Assembly (NCBI RefSeq): GCF_028765575.1 | Contig: NZ_JARACO010000003.1 | Coordinates: 124,001 to 188,000, forward strand | Origin: Aliivibrio sp. S3MY1 | Lineage (GTDB): Bacteria; Pseudomonadota; Gammaproteobacteria; Enterobacterales; Vibrionaceae | DNA length: 64,000 nt | Direction: 5' to 3' | In this document: in pieces, positions 1-8,144 of the stretch | How positions within the stretch are numbered: position 1 is the first letter of the stretch | Layout: each line of letters begins with the position of its first letter | Translations under genes and position numbers: made by a program | Notes under the pieces: model-generated | Seen by the model: only the letters and a program-made list of their open reading frames with translations | Databases searched by the model: none | What the model was told of the DNA's origin: nothing

Positions 1-145
1 CATGGCGATCTTGATTGGTGGTTTAGGGAGTTTGGTTCCTGAGCGTCGTCCATTCATTGCCAAAATGGGTTTCAGAGCGATTACTGCTGGTGTATTAGCA
101 AACTTGATGAGTGCAGCGATTGCCGGTGTGATTTTGTCACTTTAA
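1..145 (+). CDS. NupC-type concentrative nucleoside transporter, C-terminal end (partial)
   Basis: Only the last ~48 codons are inside the window; the frame is open at the left edge and ends with TAA at 143-145. The visible residues ([18 protein letters not shown], then [13 protein letters not shown]) match my recollection of the C-terminus of NupC-family H+ or Na+/nucleoside symporters: a basic cytoplasmic loop followed by the last membrane helix. The ATG at position 2 is an internal Met, not a start. The family call rests on a short stretch, so it is good but not certain. Confidence 0.75.
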   Translation, partial: MAILIGGLGSLVPERRPFIAKMGFRAITAGVLANLMSAAIAGVILSL

Positions 146-171
146 GTTAATTGCTCAATTTCAAATAAAGA

Positions 172-209
172 AAAGGTTGCGATCAAAAAGTCGCAACCTT
201 TATTTTTTT
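172..209. terminator. Bidirectional intrinsic terminator
   Basis: AAAGGTTGCGA (172-182) pairs perfectly with TCGCAACCTTT (191-201) around an 8-nt loop, followed by a T-run. A/T tracts on both sides let it serve the nucleoside transporter gene on + and the Bax-like gene on -. Confidence 0.9.
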
Positions 210-216
210 CTAGATC

Positions 217-1122
217 CTAGTCCTCAAATCTCACTCGAATCGGCGTTGAGCTATCAAATGTAACCTGATCAAAACTATCTAATTTATGATGCTTAATTAG
301 AGATTGTAAATTCTCAACATAAGCGTCGCCACGAGTAGAATAGTGAGATAAAGACTCGACTAATTTATAGCCTGATAATTTTCCCTCTGCACTTAGCTTT
401 TGGCGTAAAGTCCAAAGATCTTTATAAGCAGAGGTAGTATTTAAGTTGTACATGTAACGCGCAGTTCCTGCGAACAGGTTATCAAATGCAGCTACTTTTA
501 CATGTCCACCAGGGGTACTTAAATACTTTCCGCCCTTAGAAGACAAGTGCTCTCCATATAACCCATTTCCTTTAACTGCAAAATAACTGGTTCCCCAACC
601 ACTTTCATCAATTCCTTGGGCCAGAACCATACCAACAGGAATAATATCTAGGCGTAAAAGTAGCTCATCAATGCTGTTTGATTTAATGCCATAAGATAGC
701 ATTAACTCATTTAGCCATACCGTTTCTTCTTTTGTCCATTTACTTTTAGGCTGCTTTGATAGCGCGATTACGTCATTTCTAACCGCACTTATGCGTTTAT
801 TCACCTCAATAATGGTAGGCAGTAATAAACGAATAAATCCTGAAATCTTCTCTTGGACAGGCAGTGAATGTAGATCGCTTGGTAGGTTTTCAACAAAGAA
901 CGTCGGGATTTGATCTATTTTACTAACATTAGCCAATTGATACTGATGCTGTTTAAACTCTTTGATAAGCGATTGAGCTGAGTTAAGTGTAGTGATTTTA
1001 ATCTCAGGGTAGGGGGTGATGAGCTTCTCTGGTGAAATAGGAAGATCAGCAGCAAACGTGCTAGAGGATGCAATGAAAAGCAAAGAAGCAGAGATATGTT
1101 TTAACTTTTTAGATAAAGACAT
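217..1122 (-). CDS. bax: Bax-like secreted glucosaminidase-domain protein
   Basis: A 301-aa protein with an N-terminal signal peptide (MSLSKKLKHISASLLFIASS, cleavage probably after TFA). The C-terminal half carries the glucosaminidase-fold signature (GMVLAQGIDESGWGTSYFA, then KGNGLYGEH), with the Glu of DESGWGTS in the usual catalytic position. E. coli Bax is similar in length and architecture. Members are predicted to cleave peptidoglycan glycan strands in the periplasm, but the physiological role of Bax is not established. The start has GGAAC upstream. It is convergent with the transporter fragment and downstream of ppiB, from which a terminator separates it. Confidence 0.85.
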   Translation of the reverse strand: MSLSKKLKHISASLLFIASSSTFAADLPISPEKLITPYPEIKITTLNSAQSLIKEFKQHQYQLANVSKIDQIPTFFVENLPSDLHSLPVQEKISGFIRLLLPTIIEVNKRISAVRNDVIALSKQPKSKWTKEETVWLNELMLSYGIKSNSIDELLLRLDIIPVGMVLAQGIDESGWGTSYFAVKGNGLYGEHLSSKGGKYLSTPGGHVKVAAFDNLFAGTARYMYNLNTTSAYKDLWTLRQKLSAEGKLSGYKLVESLSHYSTRGDAYVENLQSLIKHHKLDSFDQVTFDSSTPIRVRFED

Positions 1123-1154
1123 AAATAGAGTTCCATTGTTAATATTAATAGGAT

Positions 1155-1181
1155 CGAAAACGGTGCTAAACCAGCACCGTT
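1155..1181 (-). terminator. Intrinsic terminator of ppiB
   Basis: AACGGTGCT (1159-1167) and AGCACCGTT (1173-1181) form a 9-bp stem. Read on the minus strand it is followed by TTTTCG, directly downstream of the ppiB stop. Confidence 0.75.
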
Positions 1182-1214
1182 ATTCGTGTTTATATTGAGA
1201 TAACAAAGCCCCTG

Positions 1215-1712
1215 TTATTCTTCAATAATCGTCACTTTCTCGATCACAATACTCTCTTTTGGAACATCGTCAAATTCACCGATAGATTTAGTTTTAATTT
1301 TTGCAATTTTCTTAACCACATCCATACCAATCGTCACTTCACCAAATACCGCATAACCCCAACCAGCATTCGTGGTGGCAGTGTGATCAAGAAAAGTGTT
1401 GTTAGCTATGTTAATAAAGAACTCACTGGTGGCAGAGTGAGGGGCATCAGTGCGCGCCATAGCGATAGTACCGTTTAAGTTTTTCAAACCACGGTTCGCT
1501 TCATTAACAATAGGGGCACGCATCTCTTTTTCTTGCATATCAGCCGTGAAACCACCGCCTTGGATCATAAACCCTTTGATAACACGGTGAAAAATAGTGC
1601 CTTCGTAAAAACCATCTTGGCAATATTTTAAGAAGTTTTTTGAGCTTACCGGCGCTTTTTCTTTGTGTAGCTCAATGTGTATATCGCCGAAATTGGTAGT
1701 AAAAATAATCAT
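1215..1712 (-). CDS. ppiB: Peptidyl-prolyl cis-trans isomerase B (cyclophilin)
   Basis: A 165-aa cyclophilin with no signal peptide, hence cytoplasmic. It shows the family core: N-terminal strand [16 protein letters not shown], the [14 protein letters not shown] block with the catalytic Arg, [17 protein letters not shown], and [13 protein letters not shown]. The length equals E. coli PpiB. It catalyses cis-trans isomerisation of X-Pro peptide bonds during folding. It sits alone between bla and the Bax-like gene, with its own terminator. Confidence 0.97.
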   Translation of the reverse strand: MIIFTTNFGDIHIELHKEKAPVSSKNFLKYCQDGFYEGTIFHRVIKGFMIQGGGFTADMQEKEMRAPIVNEANRGLKNLNGTIAMARTDAPHSATSEFFINIANNTFLDHTATTNAGWGYAVFGEVTIGMDVVKKIAKIKTKSIGEFDDVPKESIVIEKVTIIEE

Positions 1713-1762
1713 ACAGTTAACGTCTATTTAAAAAGTAATTGGGAAAGATTATACGTAGTTTC

Positions 1763-2614
1763 TTAGTTTATGTTGAATTCTTTGAATATCGCATTGCCTA
1801 CTTCCACAATCACTTGATTACGTGAAGCCATGTCTAAATTCGTTTGAGTTAGATAAATCGACATAATAATAGGCGCACGCTTTTCATTCCATAGAACAGC
1901 AGTGATACCACGAGATCCAAACCCACCCGCACCAGAGCGATCCGCAATTGACCAGTTTCTTGGAAGAATCGAACGTAATAATGGATCTGAAACTTTATTA
2001 TTTACCATCCAATTTTTTAATGTTTTCTCGTCTTTTGGAGTCAGGGTTTGACCAAATAACAGCTCATTAAGTGTGTTTGTCATCGCATTTGGAGTCGTTG
2101 TATCCCTTACATCTCCCTCTTGTGCTTCATTCAATTCCGGCTCAATACGATCTAATCGAGTAATTTTGTCGCCAATTAAGCGTAAGAAAAGCGTGAGAGA
2201 AGTTGGAGATCCTGTTTGGGCTAATACAATATTGGCCGCAGTATTGTCACTCATCAGCATAGTCGCTTCGCATGCGCTCTCTGTACTAATGGTTTCACCG
2301 ATGAACTTTTCAGTGATGGGAGACCATGGAATGAGAGATTCTTGAGTCACTCGTGTTAGTGCTTCTTTATCTAAAAGGCCGTTGCTTGAGTTATACAGCA
2401 TTTGAGCACAAAGCAGAGTTTTAAAGGTACTCATCATTGGAAAGCGTTGGTCGCCTTTATAACTCCACGTAGTATTTGTTGCGGTATCTAGAACTGAAAT
2501 ACCGATAGTACTAGAGCTTGATAGTTCAATGGCTTCAACCGTTTCTAATGTAGAAGAAGCAAATACAGAGTGAGAGAGTAACGTTAAGCAAAAAAGCAGT
2601 GTGTTATGTTTCAT
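1763..2614 (-). CDS. Class A beta-lactamase, CARB/PSE-like
   Basis: A 283-aa secreted serine beta-lactamase; the signal peptide runs to about residue 19. The motifs are complete: S-T-F-K (SxxK nucleophile) in MMSTFKTLLCAQ, SDN in MSDNTAANIVL, EPELN with the deacylation Glu on the omega loop, and RSG in place of the usual KTG (DRSGAGGFGSRG). Arg at that site is typical of carbenicillin-hydrolysing CARB/PSE enzymes, which occur as resident chromosomal genes in several vibrios. It lies 35 bp downstream of the PLP-enzyme gene on the same strand. No IS, integron attC or other sign of recent transfer is visible beside it. Confidence 0.93.
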   Translation of the reverse strand: MKHNTLLFCLTLLSHSVFASSTLETVEAIELSSSSTIGISVLDTATNTTWSYKGDQRFPMMSTFKTLLCAQMLYNSSNGLLDKEALTRVTQESLIPWSPITEKFIGETISTESACEATMLMSDNTAANIVLAQTGSPTSLTLFLRLIGDKITRLDRIEPELNEAQEGDVRDTTTPNAMTNTLNELLFGQTLTPKDEKTLKNWMVNNKVSDPLLRSILPRNWSIADRSGAGGFGSRGITAVLWNEKRAPIIMSIYLTQTNLDMASRNQVIVEVGNAIFKEFNIN

Positions 2615-2649
2615 TATGACTCCTAAAGGATATATTTTATAAAGATAGC

Positions 2650-3567
2650 TTAATCAAATTTTCGTTGGTAACGAGGCAGCATACTTTCATTGCCTAATAA
2701 ACCACCTTGATGGATATAAACTAATGTTTGATTGAGGTTATTTGGAATCCAATCATTCAAGCAGCGCCACATTAAGGGGTCGTATAGTAGCTCAAATTCA
2801 ACGTCAGTTTGTAAGAGGAGTGTTTTCCACATTTCGTAATCATGACGGTATAACTTTCCAAAATGGTGTTTTTTCGTTGGTGTTAAAATCTCAGGATGTT
2901 CGGTTTCACCAAGCTCTAAAAATTGCTCGCTAAGGTAGGCATCTCCACCAACACAGGCACAAGTAATTACCTTTATATCGTGGGCTTCTAAATGTTTATG
3001 AAGAAACAGTGCCGTTGTTCCTGTACCAGAAGGTAAAGCCACGGTTAGAGAGGCTAATCTCTGTTCTTTCTTCCATTGAATAAGCTCTGCTGCCAATTGC
3101 TTTACGCCGCTTTCAGCCAAACCACAACGGCCGCCTTCAGGCACAAATAATTCATGCTCGCTTGGCTGCCTAACTTGTTGAATGTAATCTAAGATCCCTA
3201 GCGTGCTGCCGTTATCTAGTTGGGCGTTATCTGTCTCATTTAACGCGATAATATTTGCGCCAAGATCCAATGCTGCACGGTAATTTCCCTTTGGATTTTC
3301 TTGTAAAAAAGAGGGAACATGGTCAACGTAAAAATCTAACTGCCAGCCTTTTAATTGTGCCAGTGCTGCTAATGAATAAAGAGAGTTTGCCTGTGGTGAA
3401 CCATAACCAATGATCGTAGTAATATTAGGAAAATCACCATCTAATAAGCCCATAAATTTGCGAGCTTTATTACCAGAAAATTGAGGATGAAGTTTATCAT
3501 CGCGCTTCAAATAGAAATCGACACCATTAAATTGATGCTGAGTTACGGGGCTATTTTGGATTTTCAT
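2650..3567 (-). CDS. PLP-dependent ACC deaminase / D-cysteine desulfhydrase family enzyme
   Basis: A 305-aa fold-type II PLP enzyme. The Schiff-base lysine is in FSGNKARKFMG, preceded by the family motif YLKRDDKLHPQ, and a phosphate-binding Ser/Gly loop is visible in ALPSGTGTTALFLHKH. This family includes 1-aminocyclopropane-1-carboxylate deaminases and D-cysteine desulfhydrases; the sequence alone does not decide the substrate, and bacterial members without an ethylene context are usually D-amino-acid desulfhydrases. No signal peptide. It is followed closely by the beta-lactamase gene, probably by chance operon fusion rather than function. Confidence 0.8.
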   Translation of the reverse strand: MKIQNSPVTQHQFNGVDFYLKRDDKLHPQFSGNKARKFMGLLDGDFPNITTIIGYGSPQANSLYSLAALAQLKGWQLDFYVDHVPSFLQENPKGNYRAALDLGANIIALNETDNAQLDNGSTLGILDYIQQVRQPSEHELFVPEGGRCGLAESGVKQLAAELIQWKKEQRLASLTVALPSGTGTTALFLHKHLEAHDIKVITCACVGGDAYLSEQFLELGETEHPEILTPTKKHHFGKLYRHDYEMWKTLLLQTDVEFELLYDPLMWRCLNDWIPNNLNQTLVYIHQGGLLGNESMLPRYQRKFD

Positions 3568-3603
3568 GATGAGGCTTGGTATCAGTAAGGGAAAGGGGGA
3601 GTA

Positions 3604-3631
3604 ATGACCTTTCTGATATTTGAAAGGTCAT
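3604..3631. other. 10-bp perfect inverted repeat between yajD and the PLP-enzyme gene
   Basis: ATGACCTTTC (3604-3613) and GAAAGGTCAT (3622-3631) with an 8-nt loop, between two leftward genes. There is no clear T-run on either side, so it may be a weak terminator, an operator or an mRNA stabiliser. Confidence 0.5.
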
Positions 3632-3653
3632 CTGACAAATAAATGAGTATAAA

Positions 3654-3998
3654 TTACTTCTTCATCATCGCTTTTAAATCAGCAAACGGGTTGTGTGTCG
3701 CTGTTTGGTGATCGTCTTGCCCCGCTTTAATTGCAGAGCCATACTGGTCATGCTCTGTGTATTTTGAATGCTCATGATCGTGACAGAAAAGGCACAAAAG
3801 TTCCCAGTTACTGCCGTCATTTGGATTATTCGTATGATCGTGATCTTTATGGTGAACCGTTAACTCACGTAAGTTTGAATAGACAAATTCACGCGCACAA
3901 TTACCACAAACCCAAGGGTACAGTTTTAATGCTTTTTCACGGTAACCCACTTCTTGACGGGCATAAGTGGCACTAGAGCCATAAAAATCAGATGACAT
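3654..3998 (-). CDS. yajD: YajD family HNH nuclease
   Basis: A 114-aa protein when started at the internal ATG at 3996-3998 (MSSDFYGSSATYARQEVG), which gives the usual YajD length; the longer frame to 4079 would add a non-conserved 27-residue hydrophobic stretch. It has an HNH/zinc motif: WVCGNCAREF, then VHHKDHDHTNNPNDGSNWELLCLFCHDHEH, with two CxxC pairs and the His-Asn-His core. It is a predicted metal-dependent nuclease; the biological role is unknown. Divergent from the methyltransferase gene that starts at 4070. Confidence 0.88.
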   Translation of the reverse strand: MSSDFYGSSATYARQEVGYREKALKLYPWVCGNCAREFVYSNLRELTVHHKDHDHTNNPNDGSNWELLCLFCHDHEHSKYTEHDQYGSAIKAGQDDHQTATHNPFADLKAMMKK

Positions 3999-4069
3999 AT
4001 AAATCTCGACTGCTAAAGTTAATACAATAATTATATGGAAAGAATATACCACGTTTTTAAGGAGAATAA

Positions 4070-4537
4070 ATGCTATCAAAATTAGAACTGAGAATTCCTC
4101 CGCCGTTAGTCATGCTGCTATTTACGGCGGCAGTATTTGGTTTTGATAAAATACTGCCGTTTGATCTGTTTTATTTACCTTGGCTAACTTATGTGCTTGT
4201 TATTAGTTTAATCGCACTTGGTGGGGGCGTGTCGTTATGGGGTGTAAAAGAGTTTAGAGACGCTAAAACTACAGTAAATCCATTAAAACCAGAAAACAGC
4301 TCATCGCTTGTGAATACGGGTATTTATCAATACACACGTAACCCTATGTACCTCGGTCTCTTGCTTATTTTACTCAGTTCAGTGGTTTATACCCAACACC
4401 CACTTGGTTTGGTGAGTGCGCTTAGCTTTGTTGCGTATATCAACCGTTTTCAAATCGAACCAGAAGAAAAAATCTTGGTTACACTTTTTGGTGACGAGTT
4501 TATTGACTACATAAATCAAGTTAAACGCTGGTTTTAA
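4070..4537 (+). CDS. Membrane-embedded isoprenylcysteine carboxyl methyltransferase-like protein
   Basis: A 155-aa protein with three or four predicted membrane helices. The C-terminal half has the cofactor motif of the ICMT/PEMT family: GIYQYTRNPMYLGLLLILL, then EPEEKILVTLFGDEFIDYINQVKRW. Such small bacterial proteins use S-adenosylmethionine at the membrane; their substrates are mostly unknown. The RBS is AAGGAG before ATG. It stands alone, divergent from yajD. Confidence 0.82.
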   Translation: MLSKLELRIPPPLVMLLFTAAVFGFDKILPFDLFYLPWLTYVLVISLIALGGGVSLWGVKEFRDAKTTVNPLKPENSSSLVNTGIYQYTRNPMYLGLLLILLSSVVYTQHPLGLVSALSFVAYINRFQIEPEEKILVTLFGDEFIDYINQVKRWF

Positions 4538-4675
4538 TTTGTCATAAATGCAATGAAGCGAACCTGACATTTCTATGGCAGAGATTTGAATAATTTCGTC
4601 TTAGAGGTCACGAAAAATCAAGCTGAAATATCTTATTATGTGTTTATAAATTAAGCATCATGGCTGGGGTGTGAT

Positions 4676-4882
4676 ATGAAACATAAAATAAAATTATTGA
4701 TTAAAATAGTCCTGTTTTTTGCGTTTTTCGGCGTAGTAGGTCATGTATTTGCAGCAGATGAGTTAAGTGCAAATGCAATAGTCGAAAAATCAGATGCTCA
4801 AATGCGTGGGAATTCACGTTATACAGAATCAACCATGAACATTATACGTCCTGATTGGACACGCAGCATGAGCATGTCTTAG
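4676..4882 (+). pseudogene. 5' remnant of a LolA-like outer-membrane lipoprotein-sorting protein gene
   Basis: A 68-codon reading frame with a signal peptide (to about VFAADELS) followed by the start of a COG2834-type domain: NAIVEKSDAQMRGNSRYTES, then TMNIIRPDWTRSMSMS, where it stops. Intact proteins of this type continue for roughly 180 more residues, so this is a truncated 5' end. Right after it, 4890-4934 reads MVFDDGQLKEDKQQ, possibly the tail of another deleted gene. The family usually neighbours RND exporter and outer-membrane protein genes, and a matching barrel remnant lies at 6022-6388. Confidence 0.65.
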
Positions 4883-5062
4883 AGGGGTTATGGTATTTGA
4901 CGATGGACAACTGAAAGAAGATAAACAACAATAACTGCCCATTTTGTGAGATAGATCTTGACCTTAATCTGATAGGACATAAACTCCGTTGATTAGATTT
5001 ATTTAAGAAGGCATAAGCGATTCCGTTTTATGTCTGTTTCTATTCATTGACGAGGTTAAGTC

Positions 5063-5956
5063 ATGTCTAAACGTGATTATTATGAAGTCCTTGGTGTCTC
5101 CAAAAGCAGCACAGAAAAAGAGATCAAAAAAGCATACAAACGTCTTGCGATGAAATATCACCCAGATAAGAATCCGGATGATGCGCAAGCGGCAGACAAA
5201 TTTAAAGAGATAAAAGAAGCCTACGAAATTCTAACTGATGCCGATAAACGCGGTCAGTATGATGATTATGGTCATTCAGCATTCCAAAATGGTGGCGGTG
5301 GTTTTGGCGGTGGTCATAGCCAAGGCTTCAGCGGTTTCGAAGATATTTTTGGTGGCGCATTTGGCGGCCGTTCGCGTGGTGGTTTTGGCGGCGGCGGCGG
5401 ATTTGAAGATATGTTTTCTCAGCATCGTCAACCGCGTGCGCAAAAAGGGCAAGACCGTCAATTTAACCTAACGGTTGAATTTGCAGAGGCGATTAACGGC
5501 TGTGAGCAAGTTATTGAATTACCAGTCAATGGCGTAAACAAAAAAATCAACGTTAAAGTACCAGCAGGTATTGAAGATGGTGAGAAAATTCGTTTTGTTG
5601 GCAAAGGCGAAGCAGGCGCATACGGCGGCCCAGCGGGTGACTTATTAATTCAGATTAATACGCGTCCGCACACACACTTAAAACGTGAAGGTAATGATTT
5701 AATTTGCCCAGTAACGACCAACTTTGCGACAGCTGCATTGGGTGGTGAAGTTGAGATCCAAACCCTAGAAAGTCGCTTTAAATTAAAAGTACCAGCAGGA
5801 ACTCAAAGCGGCCGTAAATTCCGCATGAAAGAAAAAGGCGTGAAGAGCCGTAAAGGAGCGACGGGTGATCTAATGGTGGTTATTACTGTGGCGACACCGA
5901 CGAATCTGACTGAAGAGCAGAAAGAACTGTTAATAAAGTTCAGGGAACTGTCGTAA
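5063..5956 (+). CDS. cbpA: DnaJ-like co-chaperone without zinc finger (CbpA/class B type)
   Basis: A 297-aa J-protein. The J domain (residues 1-70) has the invariant HPD in [11 protein letters not shown] Gly/Phe-rich linker (~75-125) follows, then the two C-terminal substrate-binding domains ([18 protein letters not shown], later [18 protein letters not shown]). The CxxCxGxG zinc domain of true DnaJ is absent, as in CbpA. It stimulates Hsp70 ATPase and delivers substrates; CbpA proteins can also bind DNA. No CbpM modulator gene follows. It sits between remnants of another locus, so its surroundings have been rearranged. The gene symbol is by architecture, not by proven orthology. Confidence 0.85.
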   Translation: MSKRDYYEVLGVSKSSTEKEIKKAYKRLAMKYHPDKNPDDAQAADKFKEIKEAYEILTDADKRGQYDDYGHSAFQNGGGGFGGGHSQGFSGFEDIFGGAFGGRSRGGFGGGGGFEDMFSQHRQPRAQKGQDRQFNLTVEFAEAINGCEQVIELPVNGVNKKINVKVPAGIEDGEKIRFVGKGEAGAYGGPAGDLLIQINTRPHTHLKREGNDLICPVTTNFATAALGGEVEIQTLESRFKLKVPAGTQSGRKFRMKEKGVKSRKGATGDLMVVITVATPTNLTEEQKELLIKFRELS

Positions 5957-6021
5957 CCTGATTAATATTAAACAGACATGATACTTATCTAGAATAGGTA
6001 TCACTAAGGGGGCATGAACTA

Positions 6022-6388
6022 ATGAAGAAAATATTCACACGGTTCGTGCCTTTTTTATTGCCTATTAGCTTATCGAGCCAGGCTCAAATTCCCGGTTTAG
6101 CCCCAGAAAAAAGTTGGGATTTAAACGGCTATGTTAAGTACATGGCAACCAGCACCATCTTTAATTCTAGCGAGACTATTTTTGATAACATCGTTCATCA
6201 ACGTTTTAATTTTGAATTCCGATTTAATGATCAATTACGCGTGAATTTGGGTATGCGTAATCGCCTACTCATTGGCCGATGATTGGCAATTAATTGCTGT
6301 TGTACAATATTTTGATGGATAGAGCGATAGCGTGTTTGGAGAAAATCCAAGTACCTTGCTATATGCTCAAATCCAATGGAGCTTTTAA
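6022..6388 (+). pseudogene. Remnant of an outer-membrane beta-barrel protein gene
   Basis: The 5' part encodes a signal peptide and amphipathic strands (SWDLNGYVKYMATSTIF, HQRFNFEFRFNDQLRVNLGM) and stops with TGA at 6280-6282. In the next frame, from 6281, DWQLIAVVQYFDG, a TAG, then SDSVFGENPST and LLYAQIQWSF end with TAA at 6386-6388. The terminal Phe and alternating pattern mark the last strand of a barrel. So both ends of one gene survive around an internal deletion or frameshift plus a nonsense codon. Probably from the same lost locus as the LolA-like remnant at 4676. Confidence 0.7.
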
Positions 6389-6390
6389 CG

Positions 6391-6513
6391 ATGGTGATGC
6401 ATCTATTTTGGACATTTAGAATAATCTTGGCTGTGATTTTTTTATTCTTTATGATAGCAACCATTGGAATTGAGAATTTATCTTTTGGAAGAAAACCTAA
6501 TTATGAAAATTGA
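6391..6513 (+). CDS. Possible 40-aa single-helix membrane protein (or remnant)
   Basis: A short frame that begins 2 nt after the barrel remnant's stop (TAA-CG-ATG) and overlaps the murQ start. It encodes [20 protein letters not shown] followed by [20 protein letters not shown]: one strong transmembrane helix and a short polar tail. The tight spacing suggests translational coupling in the ancestral operon. It could be a genuine small membrane protein or the 5' end of a lost gene. I do not recognise it. Confidence 0.35.
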   Translation: MVMHLFWTFRIILAVIFLFFMIATIGIENLSFGRKPNYEN

Positions 6514-7402
6514 TCTAACTACCTTAGTAACAGAAAGTCGCAATCAAGCCAGTGAAAATATTGATGTGTTGTCAACGGTTGAAATGCTGACAGTGATTAA
6601 CCAAGAAGATCAAAAAGTCGCTTTAGCTGTTGAAGCTATCCTTCCTCAAATCGCAGAAGTGGTCGATGCTATTGCAATCGCATTTCAATCGGGTGGACGC
6701 TTAATCTATACCGGTGCAGGCACATCTGGTCGTTTAGGTATTTTAGATGCAAGTGAATGTCCTCCTACTTATGGTTCTAACCCTGATTTAGTGGTTGGTC
6801 TAATTGCTGGTGGTCATAGAGCGATTCTAAAAGCAGTAGAAAACGCAGAAGATAATCGTGAATTAGGCGCTTTAGATTTACAAGGTCTCGGCCTGAATGA
6901 GAAAGACGTATTAGTAGGTATCGCAGCGAGTGGTCGTACACCTTACGTTCTTGGTGCAATGGAATACGCGAAATCAGTTGGGGCGACAGTTGCAACATTA
7001 AGCTGTAATCCAAATAGCCCAATGACTGACTTGGCAGACATTAACATGACGCCAGTAGTGGGCCCTGAAGTTGTGACTGGTTCATCTCGTATGAAAGCTG
7101 GAACGGCTCAAAAATTGGTTTTAAATATGTTAACGACAGGGGCGATGATCCGTACCGGTAAAGTATTTGGCAACTTAATGGTTGACGTAGAAGCAACCAA
7201 CGCAAAATTAGTACAACGCCAAAAGAATATTGTAATAGAAGCGACAGGCTGCCCAGAAACAGAAGCAGCTGAGGCGTTATCTCAATGTAATAATCACTGT
7301 AAAACAGCCATTTTAATGGTTTTGTCTGGGTTAGATGCAAAAAGCGCGAAAGCAAAGTTAGCAAAACATAATGGCTTTATTCGCAATGCACTTTTAGACT
7401 AA
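6503..7402 (+). CDS. murQ: N-acetylmuramic acid 6-phosphate etherase
   Basis: A 299-aa SIS-domain enzyme that converts MurNAc-6-phosphate to GlcNAc-6-phosphate and lactate in cell-wall recycling. Sugar-phosphate-binding motifs are clear: [21 protein letters not shown] with the catalytic Glu, then [14 protein letters not shown] and [18 protein letters not shown]. The start at 6503 ([14 protein letters not shown]) matches the family; GGAAGA lies upstream, and the longer frame from 6464 adds a non-conserved leader. No murP PTS gene or anmK adjoins it, so substrate must come from genes elsewhere. Confidence 0.96.
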   Translation: MKIDLTTLVTESRNQASENIDVLSTVEMLTVINQEDQKVALAVEAILPQIAEVVDAIAIAFQSGGRLIYTGAGTSGRLGILDASECPPTYGSNPDLVVGLIAGGHRAILKAVENAEDNRELGALDLQGLGLNEKDVLVGIAASGRTPYVLGAMEYAKSVGATVATLSCNPNSPMTDLADINMTPVVGPEVVTGSSRMKAGTAQKLVLNMLTTGAMIRTGKVFGNLMVDVEATNAKLVQRQKNIVIEATGCPETEAAEALSQCNNHCKTAILMVLSGLDAKSAKAKLAKHNGFIRNALLD

Positions 7403-7410
7403 TAATCGCT

Positions 7411-7444
7411 AAGGCCTCACAGGTAGCACAGTGAGGTCTTTTTT
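7411..7444 (+). terminator. Intrinsic terminator of murQ
   Basis: GGCCTCAC (7413-7420) pairs with GTGAGGTC (7431-7438), with a final G-T wobble, and is followed by a T-run. Confidence 0.85.
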
Positions 7445-7508
7445 ATGCCTAGCTAACCAACAAGAATAGCGTACAATGCTCCCAATTCTCAAATAGTTAG
7501 GAAAGCCA

Positions 7509-8048
7509 GTGGCTATCAAACCAACCATCTACAAATTTCGTGTCGCATTAACAGACATGAATCGTGATCATTATGATTCAGTAAGCTTAACCATCGCTCA
7601 GCATCCATCAGAAAGTGAAGAGCGTATGATGGCTCGTGTATTGGCATTTTGTTTGAATGCAGAAGAGCGTCTAACGTTTACGAAAGGATTATCTGCGATT
7701 GATGAGCCTGATATTTGGGTACGTGAATACGACGATACGATCTCTCTTTGGATTGATGCTGGTGAACCTGATCCTGAGCGTATGAAAAAAGCATCGCGTC
7801 AGTCAAAAGTGACTAAAGTGTACAGCTTCAATTCAAAATCTGAAGTGTGGTGGAAACAGAACGAAAGTAAATACAAACAATATCCTGTTGATGTGGTTCG
7901 TTTTGATTCTGAGCAAATCCACTCATTTTCTGCATTATTAGAAAGAACGATGGAAATGTCAGTGATGATCACGGGTGATTCTGCGTTTATCTCAGCAGCG
8001 AAAGGCGATTGTGAAGTGACGTGGGAAACTCTGCAATCGGTTGAATAA
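7509..8048 (+). CDS. yaeQ: YaeQ family protein
   Basis: A 179-aa protein that matches the YaeQ family along its whole length (MAIKPTIYKFRVALTDMNRD, SEERMMARVLAFCLNAEERL, EPDIWVREYDDTISLWIDAG, CEVTWETLQ). YaeQ has a restriction-endonuclease-like PD-(D/E)XK fold, and the WIDAGEPDPERMKKASRQS stretch covers the putative acidic/Lys site; the biochemical role is unsettled. The start is GTG at 7509, with AGGAAA 5-10 nt upstream. Its transcript ends at the hairpin that also covers the next gene's RBS. Confidence 0.92.
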   Translation: MAIKPTIYKFRVALTDMNRDHYDSVSLTIAQHPSESEERMMARVLAFCLNAEERLTFTKGLSAIDEPDIWVREYDDTISLWIDAGEPDPERMKKASRQSKVTKVYSFNSKSEVWWKQNESKYKQYPVDVVRFDSEQIHSFSALLERTMEMSVMITGDSAFISAAKGDCEVTWETLQSVE

Positions 8049-8103
8049 TAATGAAAGGGCAAAGAGTGTAATACTGCTATTTCCTTTCTAGAATCTAGTT
8101 CAT

Positions 8104-8144
8104 AATGCCTTCTGTTTTATATTAATAATCAGAAGGCATTTTTT
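8104..8144 (+). promoter_or_regulatory. Hairpin: yaeQ terminator that also masks the tauE-like gene's RBS
   Basis: AATGCCTTCTG (8104-8114) pairs without mismatch to CAGAAGGCATT (8130-8140) across a 15-nt loop, followed by TTTT and then ATG at 8145. The only Shine-Dalgarno for the next gene (AGAAGG, 8131-8136) is inside the 3' arm. The structure looks like an intrinsic terminator that would also block initiation on read-through RNA. Confidence 0.75.

Noticed and set aside
5276-5461. Antisense ORF inside the DnaJ-like gene
   Set aside because: Arises from the Gly/Phe-rich repeat codons read on the other strand; low-complexity Thr/Ala product, no RBS.
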